Shown: in pieces, positions 8,295 through 17,085 of the stretch
Layout of the letters: every line of letters begins with the position of its first letter
Numbering within the stretch: position 1 is the first letter of the stretch
NCBI GenBank assembly: GCA_017627255.1
Contig: JAGAHD010000002.1
Location: 1 to 33,928, forward strand
Direction of reading: 5' to 3'
Length of the DNA: 33,928 nt
From: Bacteroidales bacterium
GTDB taxonomy: Bacteria > Bacteroidota > Bacteroidia > Bacteroidales > UBA932
Program-made: the position numbers and the translations under genes
Notes under the pieces: generated by a model
Told to the model about the DNA's origin: nothing
Databases searched by the model: none
The model's input: the letters and a program-made list of their open reading frames with translations, nothing else

Positions 8295-10715
8295 ATGAAG
8301 AACTGGATTACTTTCCTGCTGGCTTTCATTCTCAGCGCCAATGTCTTCGGCCAGAATAGCCTGGTCATGCCCAGTACAAACCCCCAAGCGGATTCCTGCG
8401 CCTTTGCCTGCATGCGGGCCCGGATGGATTCCATCCGGCAGCACCGTCCCACCGTCGCCGTCGTCCTGGGAGGAGGTGGTGCCCGTGGCATGGCACATCT
8501 CGGCGTACTGAAATACATGGAGGAACTCGGAATTCCGGTTGACCTGATCGGCGGGACGAGCATGGGCGGCCTTGTCAGCGGCCTGTACGCGCTCGGATAC
8601 GAAGAAGCCTATCTGGATTCCCTGGTGAAGGATATCGACTGGACAGTCATGATGTCCGACAAAGTGCCGGACAGTTTCCTGACGTACAAAGTCCGCAAGA
8701 ACCGTGAACGTTTTTCGGTCATCGTCCCTTTCCATTATGAAGACGAGGATGCCATGGAGCGGATCCGGCGGCAGATTGAACTGGAAAAGGCTTTCGACAA
8801 AGTAGATACCCGGACCATCGACATGGGACAGGAAGCCCTCGGCCGGATCGGACTCGGAATCCCTGACGGTCTCCTGTTCGGTTTCAATGTCCGCAACACG
8901 CTCAGTTCCGTTTCGGTGGGCTACCAGGACTCCCTTTCCTTCCAGGATCTGCCCATCCCGTATTTCTGCGTGGCTACCGACATGGCCAGCCTGTCCGAGA
9001 AAAACTGGACATCCGGCAGTCTTGTGGACGCCATGCGTTCCACCATGGCCATCCCTTTCTATTTCAGGCCGGTCCGTATCGATAACATGGTGCTCAGCGA
9101 TGGCGGAACCCGGAATAATTTTCCCGTCGATATCGCCAGGGCGATGGGAGCGGATATCGTCATCGGTTCCGAAATGCCGGTCAATCGCGACCTGACGGAA
9201 CTGAATACCCTTCCCAACCTGGCCATGCAGACGATTACGATGATGTCCTCCGATGCCGCCAAGGTCAACCGTAAGAAAACGGATATCCTGCTCCAGCATG
9301 AACTGAAGGGGTTCAATATGCTCTCTTTCGACGATGCAAGCATTGACAAGATCATCAGCGAAGGGTACGAAACCGCACTGAAGCACAAGGATGAATTCGA
9401 AGCTGTCGCCCGGCTTGTCGGCCGCCATCAAAGGACCCTTTCTTCCAGACCGGCCACCGATCTTGCCCGGCACAAAGTGCGCGTCAAGGAAATTACGGCC
9501 CTTGGAATTTCTCCCCGGGAACGCAAGACCCTAATCAGCCCTATCTACCTTCCGAAAGACAGCCTGTACAGCCGGACGGATATCAACAACCTCGTCGCCA
9601 GGATCTACGGAACCCGTGCCTTCGAATCAGTCACCTACCATCTGGAAGGGTCCGAGGAACCGTATACCCTTGTCTTTGACTGCCAGAAAGGCCAGACGAA
9701 TGAAATCGGCACCAACGTCCATGCCGACAACGAGGAAATCGTCTATATCAATTCCTATATCGGAATCGGGACCCGGAAACTGAGCGGTCCCCGTTTCCTC
9801 GGAGAACTCAAGATCGGAAACAACGCTGTCCTCAACATGGAGGCTTCTTACAAGCCTCTGTCCAGCCTTCCGATCGTTGGGGTAGGGCTCAGGAATACGT
9901 ATCATGACATACTGTACCACTACAACGGACTGGATGCCATGTACGAAGCCCTTCACTCCCGGCTGGATTTTTTCATCGAAGATGCCCGCGCAGTCTACGG
10001 AAGCGCCCGGATCGGTATCTCGACGGAATTCGAGCCTTACGAGAACTACATTGACGAAGAGGAACACTGGGTCGGCTGGGACTTCCGGAGCCAGTGGCAT
10101 TCCGCCTTTGCCAATCTCAAATTGGACACATACAATGACGGCTATTTCCCTACTGAAGGCGTGCGTTTCGGGGTGAATGCGCGCTACACGGTGAACGGGT
10201 ATTCCATTTATCTGGAAGACAAGGACAATCCGGGGACCTACACCGAAGGAAGCGTTCCCCGGTATTTCACCGGAACAGCTCACTTCAGTACCGTCATCAC
10301 CGAAGACCGGCTGACGGTCATCCCGCAGTTATGGGCAGGCTGGACCAACCGCAATGCCGGCATGATGGATTTTTCCCATGTCCTTTCTGCCGGCGGGATC
10401 CTGCCCGGCAGGCATGTCGAGAACCAGATTCCGTTCTTTGCATTCGCTTCGCGGATGCACGTCTATGACGACATCCTCGCTTCCGCCCAGGTGGACCTGC
10501 GGTTCCGTCTTGACCACAAGACCTACCTGACGGCCAAAGGCGCCGTCCTCCAGAACGCCGAAACCCTGCATGGGATGGTGTCCAAAGCCCCCGAGGCTTT
10601 TGCCTTTGGGCTTGACCTTGGCCGGAAATCCATTGCCGGTCCACTCCAACTCGGTGTTTTCTGGTGCGACCAGACTCATTTCGGCTTGAATTTCTCCTTC
10701 GGTTACGATTTCTGA
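8295..10715 (+). CDS. Patatin-like phospholipase fused to an outer-membrane beta-barrel
   Basis: The protein has 806 residues, with a signal peptide ([20 protein letters not shown]). The patatin domain covers about 54-330. It has the oxyanion motif [12 protein letters not shown] (59-70), catalytic S89 in GTSMG, and D269 in [10 protein letters not shown]. These form the Ser-Asp dyad of patatin lipases. A linker of about 395-470 may be POTRA-like ([24 protein letters not shown]). The rest, rich in alternating beta strands and ending in FGYDF, looks like an Omp85/BamA-type barrel with the terminal aromatic expected of outer-membrane proteins. This is the plan of PlpD-like (type Vd) autotransporter lipases. 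An in-frame TTG at 8280 adds five residues and is less likely than the ATG. Lipid substrate and surface exposure are inference. Confidence 0.9.
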   Translation: MKNWITFLLAFILSANVFGQNSLVMPSTNPQADSCAFACMRARMDSIRQHRPTVAVVLGGGGARGMAHLGVLKYMEELGIPVDLIGGTSMGGLVSGLYALGYEEAYLDSLVKDIDWTVMMSDKVPDSFLTYKVRKNRERFSVIVPFHYEDEDAMERIRRQIELEKAFDKVDTRTIDMGQEALGRIGLGIPDGLLFGFNVRNTLSSVSVGYQDSLSFQDLPIPYFCVATDMASLSEKNWTSGSLVDAMRSTMAIPFYFRPVRIDNMVLSDGGTRNNFPVDIARAMGADIVIGSEMPVNRDLTELNTLPNLAMQTITMMSSDAAKVNRKKTDILLQHELKGFNMLSFDDASIDKIISEGYETALKHKDEFEAVARLVGRHQRTLSSRPATDLARHKVRVKEITALGISPRERKTLISPIYLPKDSLYSRTDINNLVARIYGTRAFESVTYHLEGSEEPYTLVFDCQKGQTNEIGTNVHADNEEIVYINSYIGIGTRKLSGPRFLGELKIGNNAVLNMEASYKPLSSLPIVGVGLRNTYHDILYHYNGLDAMYEALHSRLDFFIEDARAVYGSARIGISTEFEPYENYIDEEEHWVGWDFRSQWHSAFANLKLDTYNDGYFPTEGVRFGVNARYTVNGYSIYLEDKDNPGTYTEGSVPRYFTGTAHFSTVITEDRLTVIPQLWAGWTNRNAGMMDFSHVLSAGGILPGRHVENQIPFFAFASRMHVYDDILASAQVDLRFRLDHKTYLTAKGAVLQNAETLHGMVSKAPEAFAFGLDLGRKSIAGPLQLGVFWCDQTHFGLNFSFGYDF

Positions 10716-10758
10716 TTTTTCCACGCCGGTAACTGTTTTTCCGTTTTTCTAAAATTGC

Positions 10759-10766
10759 TACATTTG
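10759..10766 (+). promoter_or_regulatory. Putative -7 box (TACATTTG) for metH-metF
   Basis: TACATTTG fits TAnnTTTG, 25 nt before the metH ATG. The whole gap from the previous gene is 76 bp, too short for a cobalamin or SAM riboswitch, and none was recognised. Confidence 0.5.
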
Positions 10767-10791
10767 TACAGTCATATAGAACGAACGGGAA

Positions 10792-13700
10792 ATGAACTTA
10801 CAAGAATTACTGTGGAGGCGCCTTTTGCGTCTGGACGGTGCCATGGGCACCATGATCCAGCGTCACCACCTGGAAGAAGCGGATTTTATCCGCGGCCTTC
10901 CGTTCGTTCCCGAAAAAGAATGCAAAGGTGACAATGAATGCCTGAATCTTTCGCGGCCTGATATCATTGCCGGAATCCATCAGGCCTATCTGGAGGCTGG
11001 TGCCGACATCATCGAGACCAATACGTTCAGTGCCAACCGGATTTCCCAGCAGGAATACGGGCTCTCAGACCTTGCCCCGCAGATGGCCCGGGAAGGAGCG
11101 CAGATCGCGCGGGAAACCGCCGACCGGGCTGGACGGGAAATCTGGGTCGCAGGCAGCATCGGACCTACTTCCAAATCCCTCACCCTTGCCCCGGACATAT
11201 CCCGACCTGCCGAAAGGCCCTGGTCCTTCGACCAGATGGCGGATGCCTTCCGGGAACAGATCGAGGCCCTGATCGAAGGAGGTGCCGACCTTCTGCTCTT
11301 CGAGACATCCTTTGATGCGCTCAATACCAAAGCAGCCCTTTACGCCCTCCAGCAGGCAGCGCCGGGCTTTCCCGCCATGGTATCCGTCAGTGTCAGCGAC
11401 CGCAGCGGACGGACGCTGACGGGCCAGACGATCGAAGCCTTCTACCATGCGGTCCGGCATTATCCGCTCACCGCTTTCGGTCTCAACTGCTCGCTCGGTG
11501 CAGAAGGCATGGTTCCCCTGATCCAGGACCTGGACCGTTTCTGCGACCTTCCGGTTATCTGCTATCCCAATGCCGGCGTGCCGGACGGTCTGGGCCGCTA
11601 CGGGCAGACCCCCGACCAGATGGCCGCGGAATTCCGGGAACTGGACGGACTGGTCAACCTCGCCGGCGGTTGCTGCGGAACGACTCCCGATCACATCCGA
11701 GCCCTTCCAGACCTGTCGCCGCGTCCCCGTCCCCAAAAGGAGAACCTCCTCACCGTCAGCGGAATGGAAGCCTGGACCGTTGATACCCTGCATCGGAATT
11801 TCACCCTGATCGGCGAACGGACCAATGTGGCAGGATCCCGGAAATTCGCTCGGCTCATCGCCGCCGGAGACTATGATGCCGCCCTTCAGATTGCGGCGCA
11901 GCAGATAGAAAACGGTGCCGGCATCATCGACATCAACATGGACGATGCCATGCTGGACGGTCCGGCCGCCATGGAGACATTCGTCCGCATCCTGCAGAAC
12001 GATCCCGCTGTAGCCCGGGCCGCCCTGATGATTGATTCTTCCCACTGGGAATGCATCCTCGCCGGTCTCAAGAACGCGCAGGGAAAATGTATCGTCAATT
12101 CCATCAGCCTCAAGGACGGAGAGGCGGCTTTCCTGGAGAAGGCTGCTGAAATCCACCGTCTCGGGGCCGCCATGGTGGTCATGGCCTTCGACGAGGAAGG
12201 GCAGGCCACCGACTTCGGCCGCAAAACCGCCATTTGCCAGCGTTCCTACCGGCTGCTGACCGGGATCGGCATCCCCCCTCAGGATATCATCTTCGATGTG
12301 AATGTACTGTCCGTCGGGACGGGTATTCCGGAACATGACCGATACGGGATCGACTTCATCGATGCCGTCCGCTGGATCAAGGAGAACCTGCCCGGCGCCT
12401 ATACGTCCGGCGGGGTATCCAACCTTTCCTTTGCTTTCCGCGGCAACAATCCCGTCCGGTCCGCCATGCACGCCGTATTCTTGTATCACGCCATCCGGGC
12501 GGGTCTGGACATGGCCATTGTCAACCCGGCCATGCTGCAGCAGTATGACGTTATTCCCCCGACCCTGCGCCGCTGTGTGGAAGACGTCATCCTCTGCTCC
12601 GATACCGGAGCGACGGAGCGGCTCGTCGCCTATGCCGCATCGGAGGAAACCATACCCTCGGCCCAATCCGGGGAGCCGGAGACGGAACGGCCAACCGGAA
12701 CGGCTCTGCAGCGGTTGGAGGAAGCTCTCCTCTCCGGAAACTCTGTCCGCCTCCGGGAAGATGTGCTGGAAGTGCTGGAGCAACTTGGATCAGCCGTCCG
12801 GGTCATTGAAGGCCCGCTGATGGCCGGAATGGAAAAAGTCGGGGAACGGTTCGGTGAAGGGAAAATGTTCCTGCCGCAGGTGGTCAAATCCGCCAAGGTC
12901 ATGAAGGATGCCGTATCCATCCTCGAACCGTTCATGGAAGAAAACGGACGGACGGCGGAACGCCCCGTCGTCATCCACGCTACCGTCAAGGGGGACGTGC
13001 ATGACATTGGAAAGAACATTGCCGGCATTGTTATGAAATGCAACGGGTTCGACGTCATCGATCTCGGCGTCATGGTCGACAAGGAAACCATCCTGGAGGC
13101 GGCTCTCACGCATCATGCCTCCCTGATCGGCGTCAGCGGACTGATAACCCCTTCCCTGTTCCAGATGGAAGAACTCTGCCGCGAGATGTCGGCCCGGGGA
13201 CTGTCCATCCCGCTTTTCGTCGGCGGCGCTACGACCTCCGACCTCCATACCGCCGTAAAACTAGCCCCGCTCTACAACCATGTATTCCACGCTCCCGACG
13301 CCTCGGCCGGAGCTGTGATGGCGAAGCGCTGCTTGCAGGACCGGCAGGGGTTCGAAGCAAAACAGCACGCCCTCCAGGCGGAGATCCGTGCCCGGCACGA
13401 GGGGCGGAAAACGGTTCCCGCCGCTCCGCAACCCTTCCCTCCGGACTCCTATCTCCGATCCTGTCCGAAGGACATTCCCCTGCAGGATCTTCCTCCGGAA
13501 GAAGTCATTCCGCTGTTCGACTGGTCTTTGTTCCGGACGGTATGGGGCGTCCGGGAATCCGAAGAACTGACGGCGGAAGGAAGGCAGGTACTCGGGGAAA
13601 TGGTCCGCACCCATTCCGTTTCCATCCGTGTAGGCGCCCGTTTCTTCCTGGCCCGCCGGGATGGAGAGGGCATCGATCTGGGAGCGGTACGGCTGCCGAT

Positions 13701-14211
13701 GCTCCGGCAGGAAGAAGGGGCTTGCCGGTCCCTGGCCGATTTCGTTCCGGAAGACGGGGAAGGAGGGCCTTTCGGCATTTTTTCCGTCTGCGTCCGGGAT
13801 ACCGGACATCCGGAAGGATGTGGCTGCGAGGCCTGCCGCAATGAATATGGCAGCATGATGCGCCGGGCCGTCCGTGTCACCCTGGCAGAAGCCGCTTCAC
13901 GATGGATCGACCATCACCTGGAGCAGGAAACCGGCACCCGGTGCGCCAAACCGGCCGCCGGTTATGCCTCCTGCCCCGACCATAGCCTGAAACGGGACAT
14001 CCTCCGCCTCCTTCCCGGTGAAACCGGCATTACCCTTACCGATCCCTGTGCCATGCGTCCGGACGCCTCCATCTGCGGATTCATCCTCCTGCATCCGGAA
14101 GCCGGTTACCCCGAAATCCGGCATATCTCCCCTTCCCAGTTCAACACATACTCCGAAGCCCGGGGCTTTTCCGACTCCGAAGCCCGGACCTTCCTGTCCC
14201 ACCTGTTATGA
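10792..14211 (+). CDS. metH: Cobalamin-dependent methionine synthase
   Basis: MetH transfers the methyl group of 5-methyltetrahydrofolate to homocysteine through cob(I)alamin in the cytosol. Domains in order: homocysteine-binding (about 1-310; zinc ligands C233, C294, C295 in GLNCSLG and GGCCGTTPD), pterin-binding (about 335-600; IGERTNVAGS), B12 cap and B12-binding (about 635-870; DVHDIGKN with the cobalt ligand H737), and reactivation domain (about 890-1139; KPAAGYASCPDHSLK and the closing MRPDAS motif). At 1139 residues it is shorter than the roughly 1,230 of E. coli MetH, with most of the loss in the reactivation domain. The stop overlaps the metF start by 4 nt (ATGA), so the methyl donor's enzyme is made from the same transcript. 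Confidence 0.97.
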   Translation: MNLQELLWRRLLRLDGAMGTMIQRHHLEEADFIRGLPFVPEKECKGDNECLNLSRPDIIAGIHQAYLEAGADIIETNTFSANRISQQEYGLSDLAPQMAREGAQIARETADRAGREIWVAGSIGPTSKSLTLAPDISRPAERPWSFDQMADAFREQIEALIEGGADLLLFETSFDALNTKAALYALQQAAPGFPAMVSVSVSDRSGRTLTGQTIEAFYHAVRHYPLTAFGLNCSLGAEGMVPLIQDLDRFCDLPVICYPNAGVPDGLGRYGQTPDQMAAEFRELDGLVNLAGGCCGTTPDHIRALPDLSPRPRPQKENLLTVSGMEAWTVDTLHRNFTLIGERTNVAGSRKFARLIAAGDYDAALQIAAQQIENGAGIIDINMDDAMLDGPAAMETFVRILQNDPAVARAALMIDSSHWECILAGLKNAQGKCIVNSISLKDGEAAFLEKAAEIHRLGAAMVVMAFDEEGQATDFGRKTAICQRSYRLLTGIGIPPQDIIFDVNVLSVGTGIPEHDRYGIDFIDAVRWIKENLPGAYTSGGVSNLSFAFRGNNPVRSAMHAVFLYHAIRAGLDMAIVNPAMLQQYDVIPPTLRRCVEDVILCSDTGATERLVAYAASEETIPSAQSGEPETERPTGTALQRLEEALLSGNSVRLREDVLEVLEQLGSAVRVIEGPLMAGMEKVGERFGEGKMFLPQVVKSAKVMKDAVSILEPFMEENGRTAERPVVIHATVKGDVHDIGKNIAGIVMKCNGFDVIDLGVMVDKETILEAALTHHASLIGVSGLITPSLFQMEELCREMSARGLSIPLFVGGATTSDLHTAVKLAPLYNHVFHAPDASAGAVMAKRCLQDRQGFEAKQHALQAEIRARHEGRKTVPAAPQPFPPDSYLRSCPKDIPLQDLPPEEVIPLFDWSLFRTVWGVRESEELTAEGRQVLGEMVRTHSVSIRVGARFFLARRDGEGIDLGAVRLPMLRQEEGACRSLADFVPEDGEGGPFGIFSVCVRDTGHPEGCGCEACRNEYGSMMRRAVRVTLAEAASRWIDHHLEQETGTRCAKPAAGYASCPDHSLKRDILRLLPGETGITLTDPCAMRPDASICGFILLHPEAGYPEIRHISPSQFNTYSEARGFSDSEARTFLSHLL

Positions 14212-15116
14212 GAATCACCGAACTTTTCAAATCCGGCCGGCCTTTCCCGTCGCTGGAAATCGTACCTCCGCTCGGAGGAATTACCAAAGACCAGCTCCTG
14301 GAGAGCATCACTCCCCTGATGGAATTCCGGCCCCGATATATCAATGTAACCACCCACCGGGACGAATTCCGCTTCGTACCCCAGGGGGACGGTTCGTTCC
14401 GGAAGGTCATCGTTCAAAGCCGGGTTTCCCCGGTCGCCGTCTGTGCCAGCATCCAATCCCGGTTCGACGTTGAAGTCGTCCCCCACCTGATTTGCGCCGG
14501 ACATTCCGCCCATGACATCCGGCACCAGCTGCAGGATTTCCAATTCATGGGAATCGAGAACGTCATGGCCCTCAGGGGGGATTCCCTTACCGAGGAAAAA
14601 CGTTTTACTCCGCAACCGGACGGTTATGCCCATGCCGAGGAACTGGTCGCCGCGGTCCATTCCTTCGAGTCTTTCTGCGTCGGGGTCGGAGGCTATCCGG
14701 AGAAACATGCCGAAGCGGCCAACCTCGAAACCGACATCGCTTTCCTCAAACAGAAAGTCGATGCCGGTGCCGATTATGTCATTACCCAGATGTTCTTCGA
14801 TAACGCGGTGTTTTTCCGTTTCGTCGAGCGCTGCCGGGCAGCGGGAATCACCGTTCCTGTCATTCCTGGCCTCAAACCGCTGACTACTCTCCGCCAGCTG
14901 GAACTCCTGCCACAGTCTTTCTCCATCGACATTCCCATTGCCCTGAGCCGGGAAATCCAGAGAGCGGAGGGGGACCCGGAAGCAATTCGCCGTATCGGAG
15001 TGGACTGGTGTATCCGCCAGTGCCGGGGACTGCTGGAAGCCGGCGTTCCCGCCGTCCACTTCTATACCATGGGAAAGTCCAGGAACGTTGCCGAAGTGCT
15101 GAGGAGCTGCTTCTGA
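14208..15116 (+). CDS. metF: 5,10-methylenetetrahydrofolate reductase
   Basis: MetF reduces 5,10-methylene-THF to 5-methyl-THF using a flavin, supplying MetH. The 302-residue protein is a single TIM-barrel domain of normal length for the bacterial enzyme. Landmarks are SLEIVPP (the catalytic Glu region), INVTTHRDE, HLICAGHS, NVMALRGDS and the FAD/folate motif ITQMFFDN, then PVIPGLKPL and a C-terminal VHFYTMGKS. Translation is coupled to metH by an ATGA overlap. The TGA stop is immediately followed by the stop codon of the convergent sulfhydrylase gene, with no intergenic base. Confidence 0.97.
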   Translation: MRITELFKSGRPFPSLEIVPPLGGITKDQLLESITPLMEFRPRYINVTTHRDEFRFVPQGDGSFRKVIVQSRVSPVAVCASIQSRFDVEVVPHLICAGHSAHDIRHQLQDFQFMGIENVMALRGDSLTEEKRFTPQPDGYAHAEELVAAVHSFESFCVGVGGYPEKHAEAANLETDIAFLKQKVDAGADYVITQMFFDNAVFFRFVERCRAAGITVPVIPGLKPLTTLRQLELLPQSFSIDIPIALSREIQRAEGDPEAIRRIGVDWCIRQCRGLLEAGVPAVHFYTMGKSRNVAEVLRSCF

Positions 15117-16403
15117 TCAGATGGCGTCAAACGCCTGCGAGAGATCGGCGATCAAATCGTCCACGTGCTCGGTGCCGATGGAAAGGCGGATTGTACTCTC
15201 GTAAATACCCTGGCTGGCCAGTTCGGCCTCCGTCAGCTGCGAATGTGTCGTCGTCGCAGGATGGATGACCAGCGACTTGACATCGGCCACATTGGCCAGG
15301 AGGGAGAAAATCTCCAGGCTGTCGATGAAACGGAATGCTTCTTCCCTCCCGCCTTTGATTTCAAACGTGAAGATCGAACCGCCCCCGTCCGGGAAATACC
15401 GCTGATACAGCGCATGGTCCGGATGGCCGGGAAGGGAGGGATGATTGACTTTGGCGACTTTCGGATGCTTTGACAGGAAATCGACGACCTTCAAGGCATT
15501 GTAAACATGGCGTTCCACGCGCAGGGAGAGCGTTTCCAGCCCCTGGAGGAAGATGAATGCGCTGACCGGGGACAGCGTCGCCCCGGTATCCCGGAGCAGA
15601 ATGGCGCGGGCGCGGGTGATATAGGCGGCCGGGCCCGCCGCATCGGCGAATACGATTCCGTGGTAGCTGTAGTCCGGCTCCGTCAACTGCGGGAACTTGC
15701 CCGAGGCCTTCCAGTCGAACTTTCCCGAATCCACGATAACCCCTCCGATGGTCGTACCGTGCCCGCCGATGAATTTCGTCGCAGAATGGACAACGATGTC
15801 CGCCCCGTATTCGATCGGACGGAGCAGGTAGGGCGTAGCGAATGTATTGTCGATTACCAGCGGGATCCGGTGCGAATGGGCGATCCGTGCCACGGCCTCG
15901 ATATCGATCAGGTTGGAATTCGGATTGCCGAAAGACTCGATGAAAATGAGTTTGGTCTCCGGACGGATAGCCTCTTCGAAATGGGACAGGTCGGAGGGAT
16001 CCACGAATGTAGTCGTAACGCCATAGGGAACCAGGGTGTGCTCGAGCAAGTCATACGTTCCTCCGTAGATAGTCTTGGCGGAGACGACATGGTCGCCGCT
16101 TCGCGTCAGGTTCAGGATGGCATAAGTGATGGCAGCGGCTCCGGAAGCCACGGCCAGGGCGCCGACACCACCTTCCAGGGCGGCGATCCGCTTTTCAAAC
16201 ACATCCTGGGTGGAATTGGTCAGACGGCTGTAGATGTTTCCGGGATCCGTCAGTCCGAATCGGGCCGCAGCATGGGCGGAATCGTGGAAAACATAGGATG
16301 AGGTCAGGTAAATCGGAACGGCACGTGCATCGGAGGCCGGATCAGCCTGCTCCTGCCCCACGTGGAGCTGAAGCGTCTCAAAATGAAGGTTGCTTGTACG
16401 CAT
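15117..16403 (-). CDS. metY: O-acetylhomoserine sulfhydrylase (PLP-dependent, Cys/Met metabolism family)
   Basis: The enzyme makes homocysteine from O-acetylhomoserine and sulfide, the substrate that MetH then methylates. The 428-residue protein has the fold-type I PLP family features. These are the N-terminal FETLQLHVGQ, YSRLTNST, the substrate/PLP stretch ASGAAAITYAI, DNTFATPYLLRP (PLP-binding Asp), and SATKFIGGHGT with the lysine that forms the Schiff base. The C-terminal HPATTTHSQLT motif and the length of about 430 point to the MetY group rather than the shorter cystathionine synthases or lyases (about 380). The frame is open 24 codons upstream, but the start at 16403 (MRTSNLHFETL) matches the family and has a promoter 46 nt upstream. 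Confidence 0.93.
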   Translation of the reverse strand: MRTSNLHFETLQLHVGQEQADPASDARAVPIYLTSSYVFHDSAHAAARFGLTDPGNIYSRLTNSTQDVFEKRIAALEGGVGALAVASGAAAITYAILNLTRSGDHVVSAKTIYGGTYDLLEHTLVPYGVTTTFVDPSDLSHFEEAIRPETKLIFIESFGNPNSNLIDIEAVARIAHSHRIPLVIDNTFATPYLLRPIEYGADIVVHSATKFIGGHGTTIGGVIVDSGKFDWKASGKFPQLTEPDYSYHGIVFADAAGPAAYITRARAILLRDTGATLSPVSAFIFLQGLETLSLRVERHVYNALKVVDFLSKHPKVAKVNHPSLPGHPDHALYQRYFPDGGGSIFTFEIKGGREEAFRFIDSLEIFSLLANVADVKSLVIHPATTTHSQLTEAELASQGIYESTIRLSIGTEHVDDLIADLSQAFDAI

Positions 16404-16448
16404 AAGACAGTGGATTTGAAAGGTTCGTTTTATGTAAATATCCTGGCA

Positions 16449-16479
16449 CAAAGGTATGAAACGCAGAAATATCATACAA
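16449..16479 (-). promoter_or_regulatory. Putative promoter for metY (TTG, 20 nt, TACCTTTG)
   Basis: On the minus strand a TTG (16477-16479) is followed after exactly 20 nt by TACCTTTG (16449-16456). This matches both parts and the spacing of the Bacteroidota -33/-7 consensus. It is the best two-part match found in this window. It gives a leader of about 40 nt. Confidence 0.6.
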
Positions 16480-16517
16480 GTTTCTTGAAAAAATAATATT
16501 TTTCACCTGTTTTTTAC

Positions 16518-16525
16518 TATTTTTG
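16518..16525 (+). promoter_or_regulatory. Putative -7 box (TATTTTTG) for the Lrp/AsnC gene
   Basis: TATTTTTG fits TAnnTTTG, 61 nt before the regulator's start. The surrounding 60 bp are strongly AT-rich compared with the rest of the window. Confidence 0.5.
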
Positions 16526-16548
16526 CAGTTATTACATATATTTTAAAC

Positions 16549-16569
16549 CTGAAAAGGAGTCCTTTTCAG
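16549..16569. promoter_or_regulatory. Perfect 9-bp palindrome in the lrp leader, possible operator
   Basis: CTGAAAAGG-AGT-CCTTTTCAG is a perfect inverted repeat with a 3-nt centre. It lies between the putative -7 box and the ATG, 17 bp before the start codon. Lrp/AsnC proteins bind such symmetric sites and often repress their own gene, so autoregulation is plausible. It could equally act as an RNA hairpin masking the start region. Confidence 0.5.
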
Positions 16570-16586
16570 AAAAAAACGATTGCACC

Positions 16587-17060
16587 ATGATGGAAACACT
16601 CGACAAGACCGACATCCTGATCCTGAAACACCTCCAGGAAGACGGCCGTATCACCGTCAAGGACCTTGCCCTGAAAGTACATCTTTCGACCACGCCCGTC
16701 TTTGACCGCATGCACCGGCTGGAGAAAGAGGGATACATCCGGCGGTACACAGCCGTCCTGGATGCCTCCAAACTGGGGAGGGGGTTCCTGGTGTTCTGCA
16801 GCGTCAGGCTCCGACGCATGGGCAAAGAGATCGCCCATGATTTCGTGGAACGGGTCAGGAGCATTCCGGAAGTCGCGGAATGCTACAACATTTCCGGGGA
16901 ATTCGACTATCTGCTGAAGATTTATGCTCCCGACATGCAATACTATAATGATTTCATTATTAACACACTCGGGACAATCGAGAGTCTTGGCTCCATCCAA
17001 AGCAGTTTCGTCATGAACGAGATCAAGAGCAGTTTCGGCCTTCCGGCCAGTTGCCTTTGA
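16587..17060 (+). CDS. Lrp/AsnC-family transcriptional regulator
   Basis: This DNA-binding protein of 157 residues has an N-terminal winged helix-turn-helix (about 4-60; LDKTDILILKHLQEDGRIT, then VHLSTTPVFDRMHRLEKEGYI) and a C-terminal RAM ligand-sensing domain (about 70-150; SIPEVAECYNISGEFDYLLKI). Such proteins sense amino acids and form dimers to octamers. It is divergent from metY, with 183 bp between the start codons that hold putative promoters for both and a palindrome in its own leader. Control of the neighbouring methionine genes and of itself is a reasonable inference, but effector and targets are unknown. An ATG one codon downstream is an alternative start. Confidence 0.92.
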   Translation: MMETLDKTDILILKHLQEDGRITVKDLALKVHLSTTPVFDRMHRLEKEGYIRRYTAVLDASKLGRGFLVFCSVRLRRMGKEIAHDFVERVRSIPEVAECYNISGEFDYLLKIYAPDMQYYNDFIINTLGTIESLGSIQSSFVMNEIKSSFGLPASCL

Positions 17061-17073
17061 TCCGGCAAATTCG

Positions 17074-17081
17074 TATCTTCG
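17074..17081 (+). promoter_or_regulatory. Near-match -7 box (TATCTTCG) for the CE2-like esterase
   Basis: TATCTTCG differs from TAnnTTTG at one position. It lies in the 25-bp gap after the Lrp/AsnC gene and only 4 nt before the ATG, so a transcript from it would be leaderless or nearly so. Confidence 0.35.
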
Positions 17082-17085
17082 CCCT

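Noticed and set aside
10716-10791. Possible cobalamin or SAM riboswitch before metH
   Set aside because: Only 76 bp are available and no conserved B12-box or SAM-box pattern is visible.
11065-12783. Minus-strand frame of 572 codons within metH
   Set aside because: Shadow of metH; no recognisable motifs and no room for a promoter or separate gene.
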